From Lentimicrobiaceae bacterium (GTDB lineage: Bacteria > Bacteroidota > Bacteroidia > Bacteroidales > WCHB1-69), in the NCBI GenBank assembly GCA_009787675.1, contig WQSU01000106.1, positions 1 through 8,343 of the forward strand: a DNA stretch of 8,343 nucleotides, read 5' to 3'. Below are positions 1 through 6,771 of the stretch, in pieces. The notes beneath the pieces are model-generated. The model searched no databases. It was not told the origin of the DNA and saw only the letters and a list, made by a program, of their open reading frames with translations. The position numbers and the translations under genes were made by a program. How positions within the stretch are numbered: the stretch's first letter is position 1; each line of letters starts with the position of its first letter.

Positions 1-1
1 T

Positions 2-640
2 AGTTTTGGTGTGCCCTGGAATGGTTCTTCTTTCATGCAAGAAGTAGAGCTCCTTCAAAGTAACTATTTAGTAATTGCGGGCTTAACAGACCAGCAAGTA
101 GAAATAGTAAAACTGTTTTACCCTGCTTTAGTAGAATATATCCCTGCTTTTACCTCCGAAATATATGTATTTGCAAAAACGGGAGCAGTGGTGGAAGGAA
201 TGGAAAAAATCAATACGGAAGAGTTGGAATGGGATGCTCCTGTTGCTGCTGACAAGGAATTTATTTCACTTAAAGAATGTAACTTATCTAAAATATGTCC
301 ATCCCGTTTTACCAAAATTTTGCTGACATTAGATTACCAATGCAACGACTGCACGGATGATTATGCTCTTGTTTTACAAACCTCCTACAAAGGAAGTATT
401 ATTGACTGGCGGTGTGTAAAACCAACCGATTTTAATATACAAACGGGTGAAATACATCGCATTTTTCTTCCGTGGCGTTATGAAGGTTTGGTTAAAGACT
501 CAAAAAGATTGGCAAAATATGATGTAAAAATCTTCTTGTGGAATTCCAGCAAAACAGGCGAAATCACTCCGCTAAAATGCACGATATCAACTTATAAGAG
601 CAATCATTTGATCTATTCTTTGAGTGAGAATGTGCGGTAA
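2..640 (+). CDS. Hypothetical protein, C-terminal part (5' end outside window)
   Basis: I do not recognise this protein. The frame is open to the left edge with no stop before it, so the GTG at 11 and the ATG at 35 are probably internal codons and the true start lies upstream. The roughly 213 visible residues end at TAA 638-640. There is no obvious signal peptide, and the only hydrophobic stretch is short (around YLVIAGL). The last 110 residues look beta-rich, with alternating hydrophobic positions, a Cys pair (CNDC) and a segment reading VKIFLWNSS. That pattern resembles the C-terminal extracytoplasmic beta-sandwich of some Bacteroidota membrane glycosyltransferases and cell-surface proteins, but this is a weak inference from texture, not a family assignment. 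The gene converges on metK and is followed by a terminator-like hairpin, so it probably ends its own transcript. Confidence 0.7.
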   Translation, partial: SFGVPWNGSSFMQEVELLQSNYLVIAGLTDQQVEIVKLFYPALVEYIPAFTSEIYVFAKTGAVVEGMEKINTEELEWDAPVAADKEFISLKECNLSKICPSRFTKILLTLDYQCNDCTDDYALVLQTSYKGSIIDWRCVKPTDFNIQTGEIHRIFLPWRYEGLVKDSKRLAKYDVKIFLWNSSKTGEITPLKCTISTYKSNHLIYSLSENVR

Positions 641-681
641 TAAAAGATTTCAGGTGCAAACTTCTATGTGTAGAATATCTG

Positions 682-707
682 ATTTTTAACTTAAAAATGA
701 TTTTTTT
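682..707 (+). terminator. AT-rich hairpin plus T-run, probable terminator of the upstream gene
   Basis: ATTTTT at 682-687 pairs with AAAAAT at 693-698 around the 5-nt loop AACTT, and seven T follow at 701-707. This is the layout of an intrinsic terminator on the plus strand, 41 nt after the stop of the first gene and between two convergent genes. The stem is only 6 A-T pairs, so it would be weak. On the minus strand the stem has no following T-run, so it does not obviously serve metK. Confidence 0.45.
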
Positions 708-715
708 ATCTTGTT

Positions 716-2002
716 TTAAAACCCAAACGCCTCTTTTACCCGTTCCACATAATCCAATTTTTCCCAACCAAAAAACGACACGTTTTTAAATATTTTCACC
801 TCGCCATCCACCATTTTTGTGTAGGTATCTTTATCATTATAAAATACTTCCACTTCTTTTTCGTAGAAATCTCTGCCAAAATGTCCGTAGGAGGCAGTAA
901 CTTCAAAAATTGGGTTTTTCAATTGGAAGCGTTGCACGATGGCGTAGGGGCGCATGTCGAAAATGGCTTCTATCTTTTGGGCAATCTCTCCGTCGTGTAA
1001 ATTCACGTGGGCTGAGCCATTTGTATTTACGTAAATGCCAACAGGTTTTGCTACGCCTATAGCATAAGCCACTTGCACCAGAATTTCGTCGCAGATGCCG
1101 GCGGCTACCATGTTTTTTGCAATATGTCGTGCCGCATAAGCTGCTGATCGATCCACTTTTGAAGAGTCTTTTCCTGAGAATGCGCCACCGCCGTGGGCAC
1201 CTTTGCCACCGTAGGTATCCACAATAATTTTGCGTCCGGTTAAACCGGTGTCGCCATGTGGTCCGCCAATGACGAACTTGCCGGTGGGGTTCACATGAAG
1301 CGTATAGTTGTGTTGAAACAGTTCTTGAATGTTGGGTGGACAGGTGGCAATAACTCGCGGTAGCAAAATTTCCTGAACATCTTTTTTGATTTTTGCTAAC
1401 ATGGCGGTTTCATCTGCGTCAAAATCATCATGCTGGGTAGAAACCACGATGGCGTCAATGCGCTCCGGTCTGCCGGTATCACTAAACTGTATGGTAACTT
1501 GTGATTTGGCATCGGGTCTCAAATAGGTCATCTGTTTGCCCTCGCGGCGAATGTCTGCTAACTCCTGTAAAATGATGTGAGCCAGTTCTGAAGAAATGGG
1601 CATTAGGTTTTCCATATCCTTACAGGCATAGCCAAACATCATCCCTTGGTCGCCGGCGCCCTGCTCTTCGGCGTTGGCACGTTCCACCCCCTGATTAATG
1701 TCGGAGGATTGACTGTGTATGGCAGAAAGCACTGCACACGACTTGTAATCAAACTGATAATCGCTTTTATCGTAGCCAATTCTTTTAATTACCCTGCGTG
1801 CCACATCATCAACAGACACATAGCCAGATGTTTTCACTTCGCCGGCACAAACAACGAAGCCGGTGGTTACCAACGTTTCACAAGCAACTTTCGAGTTGGG
1901 GTCTTGTGCTAAGAATGCATCTAACAATGCGTCTGAAATTTGATCGCTTACTTTATCCGGATGTCCTTCCGAAACTGATTCTGATGTAAATAAATAACTC
2001 AT
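716..2002 (-). CDS. metK: S-adenosylmethionine synthase (methionine adenosyltransferase)
   Basis: MetK condenses L-methionine with ATP to make S-adenosylmethionine, phosphate and diphosphate in the cytosol; it is the cell's general methyl-donor supply. The 428-residue product carries the full family signature. The N-terminal GHPDK (residues 13-17) holds the conserved ATP/metal-site His14, Asp16 and Lys17. The hexapeptide GAGDQG at 115-120 marks the adenosine/methionine pocket. The GGPHGDTGLTGRK segment (246-258) and GGGAFSGKD (271-279) form the phosphate-binding region. The length is normal for the longer Bacteroidota form; the E. coli enzyme is nearer 384 residues. ATG at 2000-2002 is the natural start because MSYLFTSESVSEGHPDK aligns with the family N terminus. 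It is monocistronic in this window: convergent with the partial gene and divergent from the NuoE-like gene. No truncation or missing catalytic residue is seen. Confidence 0.98.
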   Translation of the reverse strand: MSYLFTSESVSEGHPDKVSDQISDALLDAFLAQDPNSKVACETLVTTGFVVCAGEVKTSGYVSVDDVARRVIKRIGYDKSDYQFDYKSCAVLSAIHSQSSDINQGVERANAEEQGAGDQGMMFGYACKDMENLMPISSELAHIILQELADIRREGKQMTYLRPDAKSQVTIQFSDTGRPERIDAIVVSTQHDDFDADETAMLAKIKKDVQEILLPRVIATCPPNIQELFQHNYTLHVNPTGKFVIGGPHGDTGLTGRKIIVDTYGGKGAHGGGAFSGKDSSKVDRSAAYAARHIAKNMVAAGICDEILVQVAYAIGVAKPVGIYVNTNGSAHVNLHDGEIAQKIEAIFDMRPYAIVQRFQLKNPIFEVTASYGHFGRDFYEKEVEVFYNDKDTYTKMVDGEVKIFKNVSFFGWEKLDYVERVKEAFGF

Positions 2003-2213
2003 AACAATATGTTTTTAAAATAATTAACAAGTTACGGAAAAACAATGGGAACCATGGTTTAGCATTTTTTCGAGTGGTTGCAAGCATAACAAATCTTTCC
2101 ACTGTTTTTCGAGCCGCGAAAATATATTTTATTTTGAAAAGAAAAAAACTGTTTCTTTGCAAATCTTTTTGCTCCATTGGCTGAAGTCAACGGCAATATT
2201 AAATCTATTTATT
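2003..2213. promoter_or_regulatory. Divergent intergenic region between metK and the NuoE-like gene
   Basis: This 211-bp non-coding gap must hold promoters for both flanking units. For the plus strand, TTTCTTTG at 2152-2159 matches the Bacteroidota -7 box TAnnTTTG except for one base, with TTTG at 2133-2136 upstream; the 15-nt spacer is shorter than usual. For the minus strand, TATTTTCG (complement of about 2116-2123) is the best -7 look-alike but has no clear -33 partner, and would give metK a leader of about 110 nt. Other visible structure: a 10-bp palindrome AACCATGGTT at 2050-2059 and a 9-bp direct repeat TTTTTCGAG at 2066-2074 and 2105-2113. I could not match the leader to a SAM riboswitch consensus. 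All individual site calls here are weak. Confidence 0.4.
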
Positions 2214-2714
2214 ATGCGCATACAACGAATTTCTCAAACTCCCACTACTTTAACACCAAATATTGATCTCTCTCTGATTGAGAATATTATCCCCAAGTAT
2301 AAGGGCAAAAAAGGCGGCTTGATTACACTATTGCAAGAAATTCAAGCCGTTTATTCTTATTTACCAAAGAGTGCGTTGCAATGCGTGGAGAAAGAGCTAA
2401 ACTATTCTTTGAGTGAATTATACGCTGTTGCCACGTTCTACGCGCAATTTAAACTGAAACCCTCAGGGAAATATTCGATAAAAGTGTGTAAAGGAACTGC
2501 CTGCCATGTGCAAAATGCAAACGCTGTGATGAATGCGCTATCCGAGCATTTGCATATTAAAGACGGAGACACTACAGAAGACGGCAAATACACCCTGGAA
2601 GCCGTTTCCTGCTTGGGCTGCTGCTCGTTAGCCCCTGCCATGATGATTGCAGACGAAACCTTTGGAAAACTCACCGGCGACACTGCCATTAAAACTGTAA
2701 TAAACTTTAATTAA
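2214..2714 (+). CDS. NuoE/HndA-like NADH-dehydrogenase 24 kDa-type subunit, [2Fe-2S] thioredoxin-fold protein (orphan)
   Basis: This belongs to the family of the 24 kDa subunit of complex I (NuoE) and the small diaphorase subunits of [FeFe]-hydrogenases and formate dehydrogenases (HndA/HydC/HoxE), cytosolic proteins that carry one [2Fe-2S] cluster beside an NAD(P)H-oxidising NuoF-type partner. From ATG 2214 it is 166 residues, the usual length: an N-terminal helical part, then a thioredoxin-like domain from about residue 87. Cluster ligands are visible as Cys92-x4-Cys97 in VCKGTACHV and Cys133-x3-Cys137 in CLGCC, with an extra Cys136. The GTACHV form is more typical of the hydrogenase/formate-dehydrogenase type than of classical NuoE. 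An in-frame TTG at 2157 would add 19 residues that look unlike the family, so ATG 2214 is preferred. No nuoF, nuoG or hydrogenase gene is adjacent; rpe follows after 7 nt. The partner protein is therefore unknown. Confidence 0.88.
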   Translation: MRIQRISQTPTTLTPNIDLSLIENIIPKYKGKKGGLITLLQEIQAVYSYLPKSALQCVEKELNYSLSELYAVATFYAQFKLKPSGKYSIKVCKGTACHVQNANAVMNALSEHLHIKDGDTTEDGKYTLEAVSCLGCCSLAPAMMIADETFGKLTGDTAIKTVINFN

Positions 2715-2721
2715 GATAATT

Positions 2722-3381
2722 ATGAACCCAATAATTGCCCCATCTTTGCTTTCATCCGATTTTGTGAACTTGGAGAAAGAGATTAAAATGTTGAATAAAT
2801 CGCAAGCCGACTGGATCCATTTGGATATTATGGATGGACATTTTGTGCCCAACATCACTTTCGGAATGCCGGTCATTCGCGCCATTAAACGTGTGGCGCA
2901 AAAGCCGTTAGATGTGCATTTAATGATTGAGAAGCCGGAACGTTTTATCACCGATTTTAAAAATGCCGGCGCCGATTGCCTTTCTGTGCATTGGGAAACT
3001 TGCCCACATTTACATCGTACTATCCACCAAATTAAAGACTTGGATATGTTGGCAGGCGTTGCCATTAACCCGCATACGCCGGTTTCTTTTTTAGAAGATA
3101 TCATTAATGATGTTGATTTTGTTTTGCTGATGTCCGTAAACCCCGGTTTTGGCGGTCAACGTTTCATATCCAACAGCATTAAACGCGCAAAAGAACTTAG
3201 AAAGCTGATAGACAAACACCAATCTAACGCCCTCATTGAAGTTGACGGCGGCGTGGATTTAGACAACGCACCCACCCTTGTGGATGTTGGCGTAGATATT
3301 CTCGTGGCAGGAAACACAGTGTTTGGAGCAGAGAATCCAACGGAAGTGATTAAGAGGTTGAAAGGTTTGAGTTGTGAATAA
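2722..3381 (+). CDS. rpe: Ribulose-phosphate 3-epimerase
   Basis: Rpe interconverts D-ribulose 5-phosphate and D-xylulose 5-phosphate in the pentose phosphate pathway; it is a cytosolic metal-dependent TIM barrel. The 219-residue length is standard. The four metal ligands can be placed: His33 and Asp35 in HLDIMDGHFVPN, His66 in DVHLMIE, and Asp175 in EVDGGV; Asp35 and Asp175 also act as the acid/base pair in this family. The phosphate-binding loops are present as MSVNPGFGGQ (137-146), GGV (176-178) and VAGNTVFG near residues 194-201. The N terminus IIAPSLLSSDF is canonical, supporting ATG 2722. It lies 7 nt after the NuoE-like gene on the same strand, so the two are probably co-transcribed although no functional link is obvious. 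Nothing in it is unusual. Confidence 0.97.
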   Translation: MNPIIAPSLLSSDFVNLEKEIKMLNKSQADWIHLDIMDGHFVPNITFGMPVIRAIKRVAQKPLDVHLMIEKPERFITDFKNAGADCLSVHWETCPHLHRTIHQIKDLDMLAGVAINPHTPVSFLEDIINDVDFVLLMSVNPGFGGQRFISNSIKRAKELRKLIDKHQSNALIEVDGGVDLDNAPTLVDVGVDILVAGNTVFGAENPTEVIKRLKGLSCE

Positions 3382-3434
3382 GGATGAGATGTTTGATTTT
3401 TGAACCTTGTTCTTTTTATTTGATACCTTATGCC

Positions 3435-3466
3435 CTCCACATTTCTTTTTCAAGGAATAAGTGGAG
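3435..3466. other. Imperfect hairpin in the rpe-tsaC gap
   Basis: CTCCAC at 3435-3440 pairs perfectly with GTGGAG at 3461-3466. The stem can continue with ATTTC (3441-3445) against GGAAT (3454-3458), including one G-T pair and an AA bulge at 3459-3460, leaving an 8-nt loop. No T-run follows on either strand, so it is not a classical intrinsic terminator. It could mark the 3' end of the rpe transcript or be incidental. Confidence 0.35.
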
Positions 3467-3495
3467 AAGAAATCAGCAGTGAAGGGTTTATAATA

Positions 3496-3527
3496 TTAAC
3501 AATACAAAAAAACTTTATGTACTTTCG
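3496..3527 (+). promoter_or_regulatory. Bacteroidota-type sigma-70 promoter for the tsaC-murC operon
   Basis: TACTTTCG at 3520-3527 matches the Bacteroidota -7 element TAnnTTTG at all fixed positions but one. TTAA at 3496-3499 sits 20 nt upstream, in the place of the -33 element (usually TTTG or TTG). Transcription would begin a few bases after 3527 and leave a leader of only about 15 nt before ATG 3548. The leader has no Shine-Dalgarno sequence, as is common in this phylum. It is the best promoter candidate in the window and sits ahead of a five-gene run with no other gap large enough for a promoter. Confidence 0.55.
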
Positions 3528-3547
3528 CCCCCATTATTTTTCCCTCT

Positions 3548-4111
3548 ATGGAACAGGAAATTTTAAAATGTAAAGACCTCCTACTGCAAGGCAAAATTCT
3601 ATTGTATCCCACCGATACTGTGTGGGGAATTGGTTGCGATGCTACAAATGAAGAAGCTATAAAGAAAATTTATGCTATCAAACAGCGGCAAGAAAGCAAA
3701 AGCATGATTATTTTATTGGACACTTCTGACAGGCTTCCACTATATGTGGCAAAGGTTCCGTTGATTGCCTGGGATTTGATTACACACACCTACCGCCCAA
3801 CTACTTATATTTATCCTACGGCGCAAAATTTACCAAAACAACTTATTCATCCCGACGGAACTATAGCGATTAGAATTACAACAAATCCATTTTGTAAGAA
3901 ACTGATAAAAGCACTGAATTGCCCCATCGTTTCCACTTCTGCCAACGCTTCAGGAGAAAATACACCCGTGCTCTTCTCGGAAATTACTCAGGAAATTATT
4001 GAGCAAGTAGATTATGTTGTTCCACAAGAATACGCATATTCTATTGAATATAAGCCTTCACGTTTGGTGAAATTTATTGATGATTATAATTTTACTGTAA
4101 TTAGAGAATAG
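3548..4111 (+). CDS. tsaC: L-threonylcarbamoyladenylate synthase (Sua5/YciO/YrdC family)
   Basis: TsaC makes threonylcarbamoyl-AMP from L-threonine, bicarbonate and ATP; the TsaD complex then transfers the carbamoyl-threonine to A37 of ANN-reading tRNAs (t6A). The 187-residue product is a single YrdC domain without the extra C-terminal Sua5 domain, so it is the short TsaC type. Motifs seen: YPTDTVWGIG at 20-29, the nucleotide-binding KQR-x2-SK pattern at 45-51, the DGTIAIRI strand at 103-110, and STSANASG at 129-136. The loop that often reads PGPLT is RPTT here, a mild variant. The start MEQEILKCKDLL precedes a typical first helix, so ATG 3548 fits. It heads the run tsaC-coaD-batB-lpxB-murC and ends 2 nt before coaD. 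YciO-like paralogues share the domain, but the intact active-site motifs favour TsaC. Confidence 0.93.
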   Translation: MEQEILKCKDLLLQGKILLYPTDTVWGIGCDATNEEAIKKIYAIKQRQESKSMIILLDTSDRLPLYVAKVPLIAWDLITHTYRPTTYIYPTAQNLPKQLIHPDGTIAIRITTNPFCKKLIKALNCPIVSTSANASGENTPVLFSEITQEIIEQVDYVVPQEYAYSIEYKPSRLVKFIDDYNFTVIRE

Positions 4112-4113
4112 TC

Positions 4114-4554
4114 ATGACTACAATAGCCGTTTTTGCCGGAAGTTTTGATCCGTTTACAATTGGTCATCAGGATATTGTGAACAGAGCTTTGCCCTTTTTC
4201 GATAAAGTTATTATCGCCATTGGGGTGAACGAAGAGAAAGCGCCGCTTTTTTCTTTAGAAGAGAGAGTTAATATGATTAACAATGCATTCCTTACCAATG
4301 ATAAAATTGTTATTGAAACCTACACAGGATTAACCGGCACGTTTTGTGAAAAAAATGAAGCGCATTATTTGATTCGGGGTATAAGAAATAACGCTGATTT
4401 TCAATATGAAAACGATTTAGCGCAAGCCAATAAAGAACTTTTTGGCTTAGAAACGGTTTTTTTTATTGCTCCGCCCACACTATCCCATGTGTCTTCAACG
4501 TTAGTAAGGGAACTTGTTAAAAATAAAGGAAACTATCGTAACTATTTACCATAA
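4114..4554 (+). CDS. coaD: Phosphopantetheine adenylyltransferase
   Basis: CoaD transfers AMP from ATP to 4'-phosphopantetheine, giving dephospho-CoA and diphosphate, the penultimate step of coenzyme A synthesis in the cytosol. The 146-residue protein has the nucleotidyltransferase fold signature: FAGSFDPFTIGH near the N terminus, with the T-x-x-H motif at residues 15-18; SLEERVNMI at 47-55; RGIRNNADFQYE at 88-99; and the ATP-site helix SSTLVREL at 127-134. It is slightly short at the C terminus compared with the usual 155-165 residues, ending soon after the conserved region, but no catalytic motif is missing. The start is fixed by the N-terminal strand TIAVFAGSFDP. It begins 2 nt after tsaC and ends 6 nt before batB, so translation is probably coupled. 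Confidence 0.97.
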   Translation: MTTIAVFAGSFDPFTIGHQDIVNRALPFFDKVIIAIGVNEEKAPLFSLEERVNMINNAFLTNDKIVIETYTGLTGTFCEKNEAHYLIRGIRNNADFQYENDLAQANKELFGLETVFFIAPPTLSHVSSTLVRELVKNKGNYRNYLP

Positions 4555-4560
4555 CGAATT

Positions 4561-5643
4561 ATGTTCAGGTTTGAAAACGAAAATTATTTATACGGATTGA
4601 TTCTCATTCCGTTGTTTGTTTTAGGCTATCTTTTAATACTTTACGCTGCTAAAAAACGCTGGCGCCAATTTGGTGAAGAGACCTTGCTGAACCGCTTGAT
4701 GCCCTTGCGTTCTTTTTCCATGCAAGTAGTAAAAATTTCGTTGCTTATGGTGGCGTTGGCTTGTTTTATTGTTGCATTAGCAAACCCTCAGGTGGGCAGT
4801 GCATTGGAGAAAGGAATGCGCAAAGGTGTGGATATCATGATTGCGATGGATATTTCCAACAGTATGCTGGCGGAGGATATTCAGCCCAACCGCTTGGAAG
4901 CCTCCAAAATTGCACTTTCCCGCTTCATTGACCAACTCAAGGGAGACAGAATCGGGTTGGTGGTTTTTGCAGGAAAATCGTTTGTACAACTGCCCATTAC
5001 GAGCGACTATGCAGCTGCTAAAATGTTTGTGAATTATGTAAGCCCGAAATTGATGAATGAGCAAGGCACCGACATCGCCTCGGCAATAGATTTGGCTGCT
5101 GTTTCAATGCTGCCCGAAATTAAAGGCGAAAATCAGGATTTGAGCAAACTTTCCCAACTCAACTCTAAAGTCATATTGGTGGTATCTGACGGGGAAGACC
5201 ATTTCCCCGAAGCGGTTGAAGTGGCTGCGCAAGTGCGCAAGTTGGGTATTACCCTGCACACTATCGGAATTGGCGATTTGCGCGGCGCCCCCATCCCCGA
5301 CGGCAGAAACAACAGTTTTAAAAAGGATTTGGAGGGCAACACGGTCATTACCCGCTTAAACGAAGAAGTTTTGAAAGAGATTGCGGCTGCAGGTGGCGGC
5401 ATTTATGTGCACGCTTCTAATGCTAACATGGGCTTTGAAACCATTTTAGAGAAGATTAACAGCATGAATAAAGTGGACTTGCAAGAAATCACCTTCTCCC
5501 GATATGACAGTAAATATCAGTATCCCTTAGTTTTAGGGTTGATCTTTTTATTGTTGGAAGTGATCTGGTTTTCTGTTAAATCGCGGTGGCGAGTGTTGTT
5601 TTTACAAGAAAGTCATAATTATTTTATTGCCCCTCAATCCTAA
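4561..5643 (+). CDS. batB: BatB-like membrane-anchored von Willebrand factor A protein
   Basis: This is a 360-residue VWA protein of the Bacteroides aerotolerance (Bat) type. The order is a membrane segment at about 10-29, a second at about 57-75, a VWA domain from about 88 to 290, and a third membrane segment at about 321-338. The metal-ion adhesion site is intact: Asp97-x-Ser99-x-Ser101 (DISNS), Thr170 (GTD) and Asp210 (SDGED). The opening FRFENENYLY, the FKKDLEGNTVITRLNEE segment and the IAAAGGGIYV segment point to BatB rather than BatA. Bat proteins have been linked to stress tolerance and envelope maturation in Bacteroidota and spirochaetes, but their biochemical role is unsettled. Usually batA, batC, batD, batE and moxR are adjacent; here batB stands alone between coaD (6 nt before) and lpxB (3 nt after). 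No domain is broken. Confidence 0.88.
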   Translation: MFRFENENYLYGLILIPLFVLGYLLILYAAKKRWRQFGEETLLNRLMPLRSFSMQVVKISLLMVALACFIVALANPQVGSALEKGMRKGVDIMIAMDISNSMLAEDIQPNRLEASKIALSRFIDQLKGDRIGLVVFAGKSFVQLPITSDYAAAKMFVNYVSPKLMNEQGTDIASAIDLAAVSMLPEIKGENQDLSKLSQLNSKVILVVSDGEDHFPEAVEVAAQVRKLGITLHTIGIGDLRGAPIPDGRNNSFKKDLEGNTVITRLNEEVLKEIAAAGGGIYVHASNANMGFETILEKINSMNKVDLQEITFSRYDSKYQYPLVLGLIFLLLEVIWFSVKSRWRVLFLQESHNYFIAPQS

Positions 5644-5646
5644 AAA

Positions 5647-6771
5647 ATGAAGTACTACATTATAGCAGGTGAAGCGTCCGGCGACTTGTTAGGTTCGTAT
5701 TTGATGCAAGCTATTAAAGATCAAGACCCTCAAGCCGATTTTCGCTGCTGGGGCGGCGATTTGATGGAGGCACAGGGCGGCGAACTCACCAAGCATTATA
5801 AAGAACTTGCTTTCATGGGGTTTTGGGAAGTTGCCACCCACTTGCGCACCATCCTGAACAACATCGCCATTTGCAAAATAGATATGCTGCTTTTTGAACC
5901 CGATGTGGTGGTGCTTATCGACTATCCGGGCTTCAATTTGCGCATCGCAGAGTTTGCCAAAGAACAGAATATTAGAGTAGTATATTACGTTTCTCCCCAA
6001 ATTTGGGCATGGAAAAAGAACCGCATACATAAAATTAAAAGGGATGTGGATACCATGATTACGATTTTGCCTTTTGAACAAGATTTTTACGCAAAATACA
6101 ATTATAAAGTACATTACGTAGGACATCCTTTGCTGGATGTAGTCAACGATAAAATGGCAGATGAGGATTGGGAGACCTTTAAAACCCAACATCATTTGGA
6201 CGACCGCCCCGTGATTGCCGTTTTGCCCGGAAGTCGCAGGCAAGAACTCAAAAAAATGCTGCCTGTTATGGTGCAAATGGCAGAGCAGTTCCCTGAGTTT
6301 CAATTTGTCATGTCGAAAGTGAAATGGTTGCCGGTTTCATTGTATCAACCCCATATCCATAATAAAAAAATAACGCTTGTTGAAGGAAACACGTACGCCT
6401 TGTTGCATCATGCCAAAGCAGCGCTGGTTACTTCAGGTACCGCCACGCTGGAAACCGCCTTGTGGAACGTTCCGCAAGTGGTGTGCTACAAAGGTAGCTT
6501 TCTCTCATATCTTATTGCCCGCTTGGTAGTAGGTAAGCATTTGAAATACATCTCATTGGTAAATCTTATTTTAGATAAACCTGCGGTAACCGAGCTGATT
6601 CAACAAGACTGTAACCCCAAAAAGTTAAAAGAAGAGTTGGCTAAAATAGTATATGATACAAATTTTACAGAAGAGATGCAACGCCACTATACGCAACTGC
6701 GACATATTTTGGGAGATGCCGGCGCTTCTACAAATGCAGCAAAACTAATTGTAAAAGATGACATTAGATAA
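5647..6771 (+). CDS. lpxB: Lipid-A-disaccharide synthase
   Basis: LpxB (glycosyltransferase family GT19) joins lipid X (2,3-diacylglucosamine 1-phosphate) to UDP-2,3-diacylglucosamine, giving the tetraacyl disaccharide 1-phosphate of lipid A; it acts at the cytoplasmic face of the inner membrane. The 374 residues match the usual size. Motifs in order: AGEASGD at 7-13, the membrane-contact segment MGFWEV at 57-62, IDYPGFNLR at 91-99, SPQIWAWKKNRI at 116-127, the nucleotide-sugar site LPGSRRQE at 193-200, TSGTATLE at 262-269 and the YISLVNLI region at 301-308. ATG 5647 sits right before the first strand KYYIIAGEASGD, so it is the natural start. It begins 3 nt after batB, and its last 14 nt overlap the start of murC. 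It shows the cell makes lipid A and has an outer membrane. Confidence 0.98.
   Translation: MKYYIIAGEASGDLLGSYLMQAIKDQDPQADFRCWGGDLMEAQGGELTKHYKELAFMGFWEVATHLRTILNNIAICKIDMLLFEPDVVVLIDYPGFNLRIAEFAKEQNIRVVYYVSPQIWAWKKNRIHKIKRDVDTMITILPFEQDFYAKYNYKVHYVGHPLLDVVNDKMADEDWETFKTQHHLDDRPVIAVLPGSRRQELKKMLPVMVQMAEQFPEFQFVMSKVKWLPVSLYQPHIHNKKITLVEGNTYALLHHAKAALVTSGTATLETALWNVPQVVCYKGSFLSYLIARLVVGKHLKYISLVNLILDKPAVTELIQQDCNPKKLKEELAKIVYDTNFTEEMQRHYTQLRHILGDAGASTNAAKLIVKDDIR

Noticed and set aside
2050..2059. 10-bp palindrome AACCATGGTT as an operator
   Set aside because: One short palindrome in AT-rich intergenic DNA is not enough to claim a regulator site.
2003..2110. SAM-I or SAM-II riboswitch ahead of metK
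   Set aside because: I looked on the minus strand for the conserved cores of these classes and could not match them; only the general possibility of a leader remains.
2066..2113. Direct repeat TTTTTCGAG twice, 39 bp apart
   Set aside because: It is mostly a T-run plus CGAG, so chance is a good explanation; mentioned only within the intergenic entry.
1953..2177. Minus-strand open frame spanning the metK start and the intergenic gap
   Set aside because: It overlaps the conserved metK N terminus in another frame and its translation is low-complexity F/I/K-rich; it is not a credible upstream gene.
2157..2213. TTG-initiated N-terminal extension of the NuoE-like protein
   Set aside because: It would add 19 hydrophobic residues foreign to the family; ATG 2214 gives the usual length and N terminus, and the TTG overlaps the candidate -7 box.
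2628..3104. Minus-strand open frame of 158 codons over the end of the NuoE-like gene and rpe
   Set aside because: It overlaps two well-supported plus-strand genes and has no family features.
5689..6303. Long minus-strand open frame of 204 codons inside lpxB
   Set aside because: It lies wholly opposite a strongly conserved gene, its protein has no recognisable motif, and its Cys/His/Phe-rich composition is that of an antisense shadow.
1096..6725. Recurring GCCGGCG words in several genes as an uptake or methylation signal
   Set aside because: Several occurrences fall on GCC GGC (Ala-Gly) codons in conserved proteins, and the count is too small to separate from codon use.
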